This document shows, piece by piece, positions 37,672 to 46,429 of a stretch of DNA of 64,000 bases (the first letter of the stretch is position 1; every line of letters starts with the position of its first letter). Position numbers and translations under genes: made by a program. The notes below the pieces were generated by a model that worked only from the letters and a program-made list of their open reading frames with translations, made no database searches and was not told where the DNA came from. Origin of the DNA: Sinonovacula constricta (taxonomy: Eukaryota; Mollusca; Bivalvia; Cardiida; Solecurtidae); the NCBI GenBank assembly GCA_007844125.1, contig CM017558.1:31325197-31389196 (forward strand), given 5' to 3'.

Positions 37672-40600
37672 GTTACCTGAATCGATAAATACATAATCAG
37701 AATAACAAGGATTATCTGGATAATAAGGACATTGATGATAATAATCATGATAAGATAGTAATTGTATTGGATAATACGCGTATGTGCCATTTCAGAGTGC
37801 ACTGATAGAACGTATGGTCATGAATGTAAGGAACAATGTAGCGATCACTGTGTGGGCAACGATGTTTGTAGCAAGATAGATGGTCACTGTCCCCGGGGGT
37901 GCTCCGCTGGATGGAAGGGAGAAAAATGCGACACAGGTTAATGAACATAGCTATTTCTTTTATTACGGGACTAATTGCACTAAGTATCGTTCATTGAAAG
38001 TGTTAAAAGTAATTAAACATTAAAGCATTTCTGTCTATAATAACAATTATTGTAGAAATCCGAATTTCCATAAGAACTAATAGTGTCTTTATCCTAAAGC
38101 ACAATTATAAAAGAAATAGTTTGGTCAATCTGTGTGACAAAAGAAACGTTTTTAAACTTTGCCTCTGTTGAAACATTTGGCGTGAACTGTTCTAAACATT
38201 GTAGCAATAATTGTGTGAAAAACGGTGTCTGTGACAAGGTGACTGGTTATTGTTCTCGGGGATGTGCTGATGGCTGGATGGGTTACAAGTGTAACACGGG
38301 TATTTATTAACATATTTATCAAGTTATTAAAAGAAAAGCCTCACAAAATATGTTAATGTGTGTTTTAAGTCCTACATTTTAATTCACTAATCATACAGCG
38401 ATTCAATAACGGACGAGAATTGCTTATGGTCAACGAGATTATAATTCTGTACAATCTAATCTATAATAAATAAATTACATTTTATTTAGATTCATACTTT
38501 AAAATTATCTATCAGAAAGGTCATGGCATGCGCAATCTCATTAATTGAAGATTTTCTTTTCTTTTATTTGCATATACAACAGGGTGTGTAGTAGGATTGT
38601 ATGGACCCAACTGTTCTCATGTGTGTAGCGAACACTGTTCCCCCTCTCGTGTGTGTTACCCATCTGACGGCCGATGTGAAAACGGCTGTAAATCAGGATG
38701 GCAAGGCGAGAAATGTGACGAACGTAAGACAATACTTGATTTGCTCTAGCATAATTTTGCATTCAGACATGTCGAGCGGTTCCAAAGTTTGCATTAATAA
38801 CAACTCGTGCAGCAAAGGTAACTTTATTGTGATACGATTACCCTTCATACTTCTTGTGGTTATGACTAGTAGGCGGTACACATGAAAAAATCGACGGATT
38901 GGCGACTGTATTCTTGTGAATTCAGATGTGGTTATAATACAAGCATATAGTGTCATATGTTTTTAAGTTTTAACCGGTGGAATATATTTGTAAAACGCAC
39001 CCAATTTTAACCACTTTTCTTTCTTTGTGTTTGTTTTGGTCATTGGTAAGGTATACTCGTTAAGTTGGATTGAAAGACAGTCTGTGTTACCTAGTCAAGA
39101 TAGGAGAACTAACTCTTACTAAGGAATTTCACAGTTCGAGACGTTAACTTTTAAATGGTGGCTTACTTGTGGAACAGTTTTTGAGAGAAACAATATGTAT
39201 AACGCCAGTAGAAAGAGCTGCTTTATACTGGTGCATATTGGGTATACTTACCTGTGAAACCATTGTGCTATTGACAAGTTTGTAATTTTGCTTTAATAAC
39301 ACGTCTTCGAACTTTATTGTGGCTTATTTTTAATTTAGAAATGAATATAGAATTGTATCATGTAAGGAGACAATGTTATTAGGTTTTGATACTTTTTCTT
39401 TTTAATATATATACTAAAGTCAAAAATTATCCTAAATGAAGAACTGGAACGTCGTATACATTGGCCTTGAGGGTCGTCCATGGGCCCTTGTCAGATTTTG
39501 AAATTGAAACCTCTGATAATTTCTTAACTTTTACCGCAGTATTACCGGAAAGCAATATTTCCTAAGTAGGTCAACAATGGCCGAAGTAAACAAACATACA
39601 AATTTCATTACTTTAACTCTACAATAAGAAGTGGGAACTTTTTACAGACCGCAAACACGGTAGGGTCAGGCATATTTTAGGTAGGCTCGAGTGACCCGAA
39701 CCGAACATGTTTAGGCCTAATTTGACGTAAACTTCTGTGTTCAGGGAAAGGAGACACTGCTCAGTTTTTACATTACATCATGTGTTACTTGTGACGATAG
39801 TGATCACGACGTATGCTGGCGTATCTGTTGTTGGCGAATTGTCAGTAGTCAGATGATTACATGTATGGTTATGATTATTATGTTGAGTATCAGACTGATA
39901 AGTATGCCACGGGCCCTAACATTTTCGAGACTTTCCCCCTTTCCTGCACGACATTTCTATGATAGAACGTTGATCTTATGAAAAAGAGCGCGTAGAAATA
40001 CATAGGTGTAATGGAGGCAACATAGGCCTGTAATGGCCACTTTTTAATGTTAAGCTTCATTCTTTGTAGATTGATTCTAGATGTGATTGAGAGTCTTTAC
40101 ATTCTGCTTGTTTTTTGGAATTTAAAACTTACGGTATACATTTTGATTGACACCTATGGAGTATACCAGATTAAAGCAAAGCTAGATTAAAGCAAACCCA
40201 ATGAACACGCTAGCCTTTTAAAAATTTACTCCTCAAAACATGCACCAAGTGGCATGAGACTAAATAAATTGTATCAGGTACTAGGAACAAACACTCTGTT
40301 TGAACGAATTAATATCACAATGTCTGTTAAAAAGATGATTTGATGCCAAACATGTTAAATATGGTACACGATCAAAAACTTGCATTTCCAACTTTTATCG
40401 TTGCAATAAACAATACATGAAACATTGACCAAAATATCAGAACGCCATTTTTAGCGATTCTGTATCATTCTTTTTTCAATCATTACTAATTATTGTTGTT
40501 TTTCTTCATATTCAATTTTAAATGCAGACCTGTATGTATACCAATAATGAAACAAAACACCTCTATAATTGCGGGTATATTGTTGTTTTAGAGATTATTT

Positions 40601-41005
40601 GCCCTGTGCACACGTTTGGACCTGACTGCACTCCATGTGGGCCTTGTAAGAACATGTCGTGTGACCCTGTCACCGGAGAATGTCCTTCTGGTTGCTATGA
40701 CGGATACGTCGGCAGTATGTGTGAGATATTTAACAGCGATGCCATGTACACTGTCAACGCCGGACTTGTCGGTGCTGGGATGGGCGTAATCATATTATTA
40801 CTTGTTGCTGCAGTGATTGTTGCTGTTCTCTGGAAAATAAAACATAGGTAATGTTCTACGTTTTAACTGAGAAGAAATAGAGAAGAGGGCACTATTTTTA
40901 TGTTCGGACAGACGAACTGATTCTATTTATTATTCTATATTATTATTTTTTATTATTATCTTAATTAGCAGCAGCAGCAGCAGCAGCAGCAGGAGCAGCA
41001 GCAAC

Positions 41006-41052
<47 letters not shown>

Positions 41053-43862
41053 AAGTAGTAGTAGTAGTAGTGTGGCGTAACGGTGCTTCATGTTGGAACG
41101 CAACATCATCATATGATTACCATTTTATTAATGAAAGTTACATTTTACAATCTAACAAAAGTGAGGCGTGAATACCTCCCTCTAACTTGTTCAAATCCAC
41201 TCTTCTGTCCCTAGCTCATCTCAATCCCCCCCCCCTTCTCTCCCATTCTGCACTCCTACCATATATAGTCTCAAAACTAGTTGCTTATCTGAACTGAGCT
41301 CGCATATATTGCTGACGATCGCGTCATTCCCGAAGTGCACACCTCACGCTTCTCGCAGAACAGCGCTGTTTGAGATTTCCCAGGTGTGTGTTTATTGTTA
41401 GTTACTACATTTTCTGCTAAACTATAAATACTAGAAACATAAACAATAGAGCATAAGAAGGATGGTGTAGTTTAATGTTCCTGAAATCTAAAGTGGTATC
41501 ACAATCTTGAGAGATTTTATCTCAAAGGTGACTGTTGCAGATTATTTGTGGTACTTCACCAATAATAAGTTCTATGGGTGTCGAGTCATAATGGCTCAAA
41601 CTTTAAAACGGCCCGGTCCAAAACGGCCCGGACCAGAAAGGCCCACGATTTTAGGGTACCGGAGCGCCCCACAAATAGGTCACAAATAGGTCATCATAAA
41701 GGCCCATATGTGCGTTGTGATATAATATATATACATGAAGGTTATTTATTTGCTCAAGAAGCATATTGGTCGTTGCTGTATATTATTAAATGTATAATTG
41801 TTTCGCAATTCCTATTATCTCTTTATTATTGTCGATAGAATCAATTGAATTGTAATTGAAGTCAATAAATATGATAGGAATGTTGCGCGTTTCATTTTAT
41901 AATTACCGTATGGAAGTGTGTGCAGTTTAGGTCTCTAACTCTCTTTCATCTAAACCACAGTCTAACGGTTGCTTAACAATCCGCAATTTAATGGAGTTTC
42001 TAACACACTGACATTAATTTCAGAATTAAATTTTGCCTTTTTGTTTGTATTTTCTAAATTGACTTTTTATTCTGTGACATTTTAATGAACGGCCCACGGT
42101 TTTGCCCCAGTCCGTATTTCAATTGAAGCATATTGGCTTTTTTCAAGCATTATTTTAATGTTTCTAATTTTTGTGTTGGTGGAAAACAGCGTCATCTACG
42201 TTGTGGTATTTCGGACAGACAAAACAAACTATTTATCAATTTTTAAATGTAACGCAGAATTTCGATGTTTCTTCTTTGAACATTGATACCTATACAATAA
42301 CATTATATATTTATACCATTTATTATTAAATTACTGATAATTGAAAGTTATGTCGTGCTAGTCAGTAAAAAGATGATTTTCACCAGGAAAGATGTCCACG
42401 CACGTTTGATTAAATAATGACGTCACATCAACAAATACGTTAATTAATGGCACTACAGTCAATGCTTATCTTCTCTGAATGATAACAGAAACATAAAAAT
42501 TTACAACTTTTTCACCATCTTTAGCACTTACAGTACTCGTTTGGTAAAAAAAATTAAAGGTGACAGTGTTCATACATCGGGAGTTTTGTCTAGACGTAGT
42601 TTCGATTTAAATATCTATGGTAATACTTATAGGAACTGTACTTATTTACCTACTGGTAGGGACTTCGGTGTTCGTACATCGTTAAGTTCCCATAGACTCA
42701 TGCAGAAAGTTATGTAATCTATTTAGAAATAACACAGTAGAAAGTTATGTAATCTATTTAGAAATAACACTGTTAAGTAATTAGTAGCTTTATTAACAAT
42801 ACTTTGAATAAACACAATAGACTTTACAGGTTTATGCAAGTTTTCATCTCAAATCACGTCTACAATACACGATTCTGTGCTGTATATCTTGCAGAGATCT
42901 TAAAATCATGTACTTTATCAAATATTTGTATTCGTTTGTATCATTTTGACCGCGTTTATCACGTCATTTTTAACCTACGTAATACTGAGGCAAACATTTT
43001 ATATACTATTTAGAGTATAAGACATGTAAATACGTTTCTCTCCCTCTGTCTGTATGTCTCTCTCTCTGTCTCTCTCTCTGTATCTGTTTCTCAATCTCTT
43101 TTTAACTCTATATCTCTCTCCCACTTGACTTTTAGACGTTTCTCTCTCTTGTATCTTATATATATCCAGGGTTTTGTTTATTTGTCTTGTTTAATTTATA
43201 TAAAATATTATAAATGTCTGCAGGCTCCGTCAAGTGTTCTTCAAACATAGAGAAAAGGCAAGAAATATTTACAATAAAAAACTGTTCTTGCAATGGAGAA
43301 TGGACAGCCAACAATTACAAGCTTATTTGAAACATTGTACAAAAAAAAGTCTTTCTATCATAGCAATATGTTTTCTTAAATATGAAAACAGTGATTAGCT
43401 GCCCTAGTTTTACATTTCTTCTTATTTTAAATACTGAATGCTGGGATATCAAATACTATTTGACAAATATATAATGAGTTACAAAACATTAATGTCGTCA
43501 AGGTTTATCAATTTATGTATCAACATGTTTTCTTAAAGGCCACATATATACGAGGAACCATTGGCAATGACATCTATTGGACCAATTAATGAACCAGCTT
43601 ATGATACCTGTCAGGATCAAGGACGCCACAATGGTACATCTGATTTAACATAACATTAATAATTGTTCTTCATTCACGCGGACAAAAATGGCTTAAAATT
43701 GGCTTACTACATGCGATTGATTCGACATATGAACTTATTTCGTTTAAAGACGTATTGACACCGTAACATATCATTATTTTGTACTATATGTATGTCTTTT
43801 CAGAGAATGACAGTGACCAAGAACACGTGTATATGAATGAAATGTTGCAGCAGTGCCGTTAA
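26119..43862 (+). CDS. Single-pass receptor with F5/8-C (fucolectin-like) and EGF-like domains, no phosphatase
   Basis: Exons: 26119-26277, 28048-28284, 28676-28894, 30063-30257, 30514-30690, 31998-32138, 32514-32654, 33674-33814, 34110-34250, 36673-36813, 37317-37457, 37796-37936, 38583-38723, 40592-40847, 43539-43633 and 43804-43862 (stop TAA). With one nucleotide from the missing first exon they make 842 codons in one frame. Every ectodomain intron is phase 1. Order: EGF-like, F5/8-C-like, F5/8-C-like, eight EGF-like, one EGF-like plus membrane helix, and a tail of about 49 residues containing IYEEP, AYDT and VYMN. Role by family: a surface receptor binding glycans or other extracellular ligands and signalling through tail tyrosines. 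The signal-peptide exon and promoter were not identified. Confidence 0.85.
28048..28894 (+). other. First F5/8-C (fucolectin-like) domain, two exons
   Basis: Exon 28048-28284 carries AYNTVDGRTDTCTRS and a WW...FGQP...GLTIVTEI strand. These correspond to the NAVDGNxxT, W.VDLG and I.GVTIxxR landmarks of F5/8-C/fucolectin domains. Exon 28676-28894 completes it with FKVYVEN and the closing LVLCDVSIFGG strand. The domain runs about 150 residues. The usual W.VDL is diverged to WWRAWFGQP. Such domains bind fucose or other glycans in known relatives; ligand here unknown. Confidence 0.78.
30063..30690 (+). other. Second F5/8-C (fucolectin-like) domain, two exons
   Basis: Exon 30063-30257 begins GRNLAYSK, then SSKAVDGAIDGICAA and HTWTVDLGDIVRVQAL, a close match to the family landmarks. 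Exon 30514-30690 ends with YIVLCEVFIYG. The two exons give about 124 residues, shorter than domain one. It is better conserved in the VDLG region than the first domain, so it is the likelier ligand-binding copy. That preference is inference. Confidence 0.8.
33329..33546 (+). mobile_element. tRNA-derived SINE in a gene B intron
   Basis: GCGTAGTGGTAGAATGG resembles a Pol III A box and GGTTCGAGTCC at 33371-33381 is a perfect B box. A non-tRNA body follows (CCAGACATGTATCTAGG...ACGTTGCTATGATGATCAT) with an A-rich end. Its 3' half recurs at 16925-17033 and its head at 49068-49145. It lies in the same direction as gene B, just before the exon at 33674. Confidence 0.85.
33538..34797 (+). repeat. Segmental duplication within gene B, copy 1 (two EGF exons)
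   Basis: About 1.26 kb containing the exons at 33674 and 34110 plus flanking introns is repeated at 38034-39283, with clear identity in intron and exon alike. Examples are the CATAAGAATTAATAGTGTC and GACAAAAGAAA blocks before the first exon, and the ACTGGTGC...ATTGGGTAT block at the end. Confidence 0.85.
35043..35330 (+). mobile_element. Second type of tRNA-derived SINE in a gene B intron
   Basis: TAGTTCAGTGGTAGGACGC at 35055 is a good A box; the B box near 35098 is decayed (GGTTGGAACAC). The body CCGGTCGCCGCTAATTATTTG...GACGTGGAAGTAAACCCAG differs from the element at 33329. It sits in the intron 34251-36672, whose remainder is plain AT-rich sequence. Confidence 0.75.
37605..37672 (+). repeat. 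(GAT)n microsatellite in a gene B intron
   Basis: About 20 GAT units lie in the 338-bp intron between the EGF exons ending at 37457 and starting at 37796, preceded by a GAGGAGGA-rich stretch. Length variation here could alter intron size. Confidence 0.95.
38034..39283 (+). repeat. Segmental duplication within gene B, copy 2 (one dead, one live EGF exon)
   Basis: This is the partner of 33538-34797. It still carries a working second exon (38583-38723), but the first exon is broken as described at 38160. Confidence 0.85.
38160..38299 (+). pseudogene. Dead EGF exon: lost splice acceptor and frameshift
   Basis: This is the copy of the exon 33674-33814. The parent has TTAAACTTATATTTTACAG before AGTGCCC; here about 13 bp including the AG acceptor are deleted, so TTTAAACTTT runs straight into GCCTCTG. 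One extra base follows before the TTGAAACATTT block, which puts the first cysteine codon out of frame. The rest of the frame (CSKHCSNNCVKNG...DGWMGYKCN) and the donor are intact. Neighbouring exons share phase 1, so skipping it leaves the protein in frame. Confidence 0.82.
40592..40847 (+). other. Last EGF-like repeat and transmembrane helix of gene B
   Basis: The exon encodes an eight-cysteine EGF-like repeat (CPVHTFGPDCTPCGPCKN...GSMC) and then a helix of about 22 hydrophobic residues (AGLVGAGMGVIILLLVAAVI, continuing VAVLW). The basic stop-transfer KIKHR follows. This fixes a type I topology. The exon ends in phase 2, unlike all upstream introns, marking the switch from ectodomain to cytoplasmic part. 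Confidence 0.9.
40968..41070 (+). repeat. (AGC)n-(AGT)n compound microsatellite
   Basis: About nine AGC units with GGA and ACA interruptions run into about 20 AGT units, and then directly abut the dispersed repeat at 41071. It lies in the last large gene B intron. Confidence 0.95.
41071..41270 (+). repeat. Dispersed repeat, copy 2 (pair of 20542-20712)
   Basis: It starts exactly where the AGT tract ends and shares the full-length pattern with the copy at 20.5 kb. It carries an additional run of C near 41226-41235. Confidence 0.65.
42704..42770 (+). repeat. Perfect 32-bp direct repeat, two copies
   Basis: AGAAAGTTATGTAATCTATT... occurs twice, 35 bp apart, without a mismatch over 32 bp, in the intron before the tail exons of gene B. 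Perfect identity suggests a recent duplication. Confidence 0.9.
43539..43862 (+). other. Cytoplasmic tail of gene B with tyrosine motifs
   Basis: Exons 43539-43633 and 43804-43862 encode PHIYEEPLAMTSIG...NEPAYDTC...EHVYMNEMLQQCR and a TAA stop. YEEP resembles sites bound by Src-family SH2 domains, and YMN fits the pYxN motif bound by Grb2-type SH2 domains. Both are motif readings only. There is no PTP or kinase domain before the stop. The exon at 43539 joins exon 40592-40847 in perfect phase. Confidence 0.82.
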
Positions 43863-44674
43863 AGTAGTATATCACTTACAGCTTATGTATCTTAAAAATG
43901 TACTTTATAACGAAACTTCTACTCTTTCTTCACTTAACGATACGTTTAAATCTTACATCAATTCCTTGCAAGGGATATTATTAGCTTTTTATTAAATACA
44001 TCGCAAAGACCAACATCTGCGTAGAACCACCGGCGAAATGCAAGTCAAATTGAAGACCATCCAACATTAAATCATTTACACAGAATGGGCCTCAAACCAC
44101 GCGGTGGGATGTCCTTATTAACCTAGACACAAGGTTTTAAGTGAAACAGAAAAAAGCAACCAAAATCATGTTTATTTGCTCAAGTTTACTGAAAGATGTA
44201 CCTATAAATCATCACTAGATTCACACAACTGTATTTACATATGCTTTAGCTTTTATGATACTTGCTTAAACCTTTAACTCTTTAAGAATAGCATTGCTAC
44301 GAAAAGTATTTTGTTTGGAATAGTCGAAAGATGTAAAAAACGTTATTAGTGATAAACAAAAAGATCCAAAGGTTAAGAAAAGTTATAAACGGAGGCACTA
44401 AAATATGGTATTGATACTAAATCAGTAATATTAGACGCCGATAAGAATTACATACTTACATTGGTATGTAAACAAGATATATGGCAAAGTTCCATTATGC
44501 ATCCAAGGAAATATACGCAACAATCCTTATAGAACGCATTTTTACGACTGTCACACTGCAAAGTAACATTGTTGTAATCATGAATAAGAATATTTGACAA
44601 AGTCCTAATAAATTGCTGTGTACAGCCTGATCAGGGTAATGTTTCAGGTTATTATTGGTTTGAAACAATAGATA

Positions 44675-44680
44675 AATAAA
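44675..44680 (+). terminator. Candidate poly(A) signal of gene B
   Basis: AATAAA lies 813 bp after the stop codon; it is the first exact hexamer I noticed downstream. The actual site of cleavage is not determinable from sequence. Confidence 0.3.
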
Positions 44681-44994
44681 AAGTATATATAAGGAGTAGT
44701 TACTGTAATAGTTGTTCTGTAGGATCTTATATCTTGTTACAGTCTCAGTAATATCAGTACAAAATACTACGCCCGGTCATAGCAGTCAGATAATTTTGTC
44801 AATAAGTCAATCAGTCTAGGAATAATATTTAAGCAATTAGTTTACGCATGGGAGTACAACACTACTACTTTTCACGAACTTAGAGATAGCCTCATATTAA
44901 AACAAGAAATAACATACAGTGCAAACATCACAAAATGTTGAAACAAAATTGCTACAGTGGTGGCTGTATTTATATAAACTGTCAACGTATACTT

Positions 44995-45325
44995 AAGATG
45001 ATGGATGAAATACCATGTTAGCTCATGAAATGGTAATCACCATGTTAGCGTATGTCTCAAGAAGATGGATAGAGTGCCCAGCTAGCTAATATGAAATGGT
45101 ATTCATTATGTTAGCTGAGGTCTCAATAAAGATGGGTTAGCTGCCCAAAAGCTTTTTTTGAAAAGGTAAACACTAAGTAAGCGGAGGTCACAAGATGATG
45201 GGTAAGCAGCCCAGATATCTTATTTGAAATGGTAATCACCAAGTTATCGGAGGTCCCAAGATGATGGGTAAGCTGTCCAGTTAGCATATGTGAAATGGCA
45301 ACATCCAAGTAAACGGAGGTCTCTC
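44995..45325 (+). repeat. Minisatellite of ~66-bp units, five copies
   Basis: The unit (GATGGGTAAGCnGCCCAG...GAAATGGTAATCACCAAGTTA...GGAGGTCnCAA) starts near 45000, 45064, 45131, 45197 and 45263. The three right-hand units keep a 66-bp period and are closest to each other. An open frame on the minus strand spans them because 66 is divisible by three; nothing else supports coding. Confidence 0.85.
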
Positions 45326-45540
45326 ATTTAAGAGTCTCAGATTGCGTACAAAAGATCCGTCTTCCTAGGTTATAGGAATACAAAAACATGTTCCGTTTGC
45401 CTTGTTTTCTCAATAGATTAACAGAGGTGTTCCTCTAACAAATATTGACAGCAGTTCATGCGGTTTAGTAAAGTGTATGGTCATAAGTGTTTCGCATCCA
45501 GGTTTCAAAACGGACCACTATTTTTACGACTTTGGTATGT

Positions 45541-45615
45541 CGCGGTCTGTGATCGAACCCGGGGTTTCCCGTACCTGGAGCCGACTCTCTACCGATTGCG
45601 CTACCAGTTCCGGTT
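45541..45615 (-). mobile_element. tRNA-like SINE head on the minus strand
   Basis: Minus-strand TGGTAGCGCAATCGGTAGAG is an A-box sequence, and GGGTTCGATC (45551-45560) a B box, at tRNA spacing. The acceptor and T stems do not pair, so this is a tRNA-derived repeat, not a working tRNA gene. Confidence 0.65.
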
Positions 45616-46429
45616 TAAAATTGTATGTGCTTATCAATACTTCAGCTATCTATGTCCGCGTTGTAAGAAATAACTTACAATTATAACTTAATAACCATAA
45701 TGTGTCTTAAAAAGGAAAAGCAAAGAGAGAGTCAACATTTTGGCATGACCCTGTGCAATCGTTAGATCTGACATTTTCAGCAAGTGGGTGCGTACCCAGC
45801 AAGCGTTTGCTGTTATGGGCACATGTTCTAGTCTCTTCTAAGTAGAAGAGCGATGAAACTCACATACTGAACCTAAGCTCTGAAATGTGCTGTCTGTGCA
45901 GTGTAGTTTTATCCCTGTAAGCGATTCAAGGTGTGGAATAATGATCAATTTTTTAAATCAAATGTACAATGCGTTGGAAATATGGCTTCCCCCGCTGAAA
46001 CACTTCTTCAAAACTAATATTATTAATACTATTTTGTAATTGAGTATACATCGGAACAAAGTTGTACTAACATTAAGACTAAAATGCGGGCTAGTAAGTG
46101 CTTTCAGACGCACCAAAATAAACTTAGTTCAAAATTATGTTATGATTATTTGCGACGAAATCGTTATTGAGTAGGTATGTTGAAGTCAAAATTAATTTAA
46201 AGGACTTATGATGCTGGTTTTATAAGAGAATCTCATTAATCTCAACCTTGTAATTGAGTATTGCGTAAATCATTGTTAGATTGGGTTCCGGCCTCCGTCA
46301 TCTCAGGGTCCACATCTCGATTATATTTAGTATGTTTGCTACGCTGTTTCCAAACAAGGCTTATCTGTATATATGTGAAGGCTATTTATTATTTCTATGC
46401 AAAACTATTATTGATTTTGTCTATTTTTG

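Larger units (their letters stand above)
31998..38723 (+). other. Array of eight one-exon EGF-like repeats, each 141 nt
   Basis: Exons at 31998, 32514, 33674, 34110, 36673, 37317, 37796 and 38583 are each exactly 141 nt, phase 1 to phase 1, and encode 47 residues with eight cysteines (pattern C..YGxxC..C..xHC....C....GHC..GC..GWxGxxC). This is the MEGF/scavenger-receptor-F style repeat rather than the six-cysteine EGF. Equal length and symmetric phase mean single exons can be gained, lost or skipped without breaking frame. Confidence 0.88.

Noticed and set aside
45123..45308. A 61-codon protein on the minus strand
   Set aside because: It runs through the 66-bp minisatellite, whose period keeps any frame open; no other coding sign.
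45541..45615. A functional tRNA gene on the minus strand
   Set aside because: A and B boxes are present but the T stem and acceptor stem do not pair; it is a tRNA-derived repeat.
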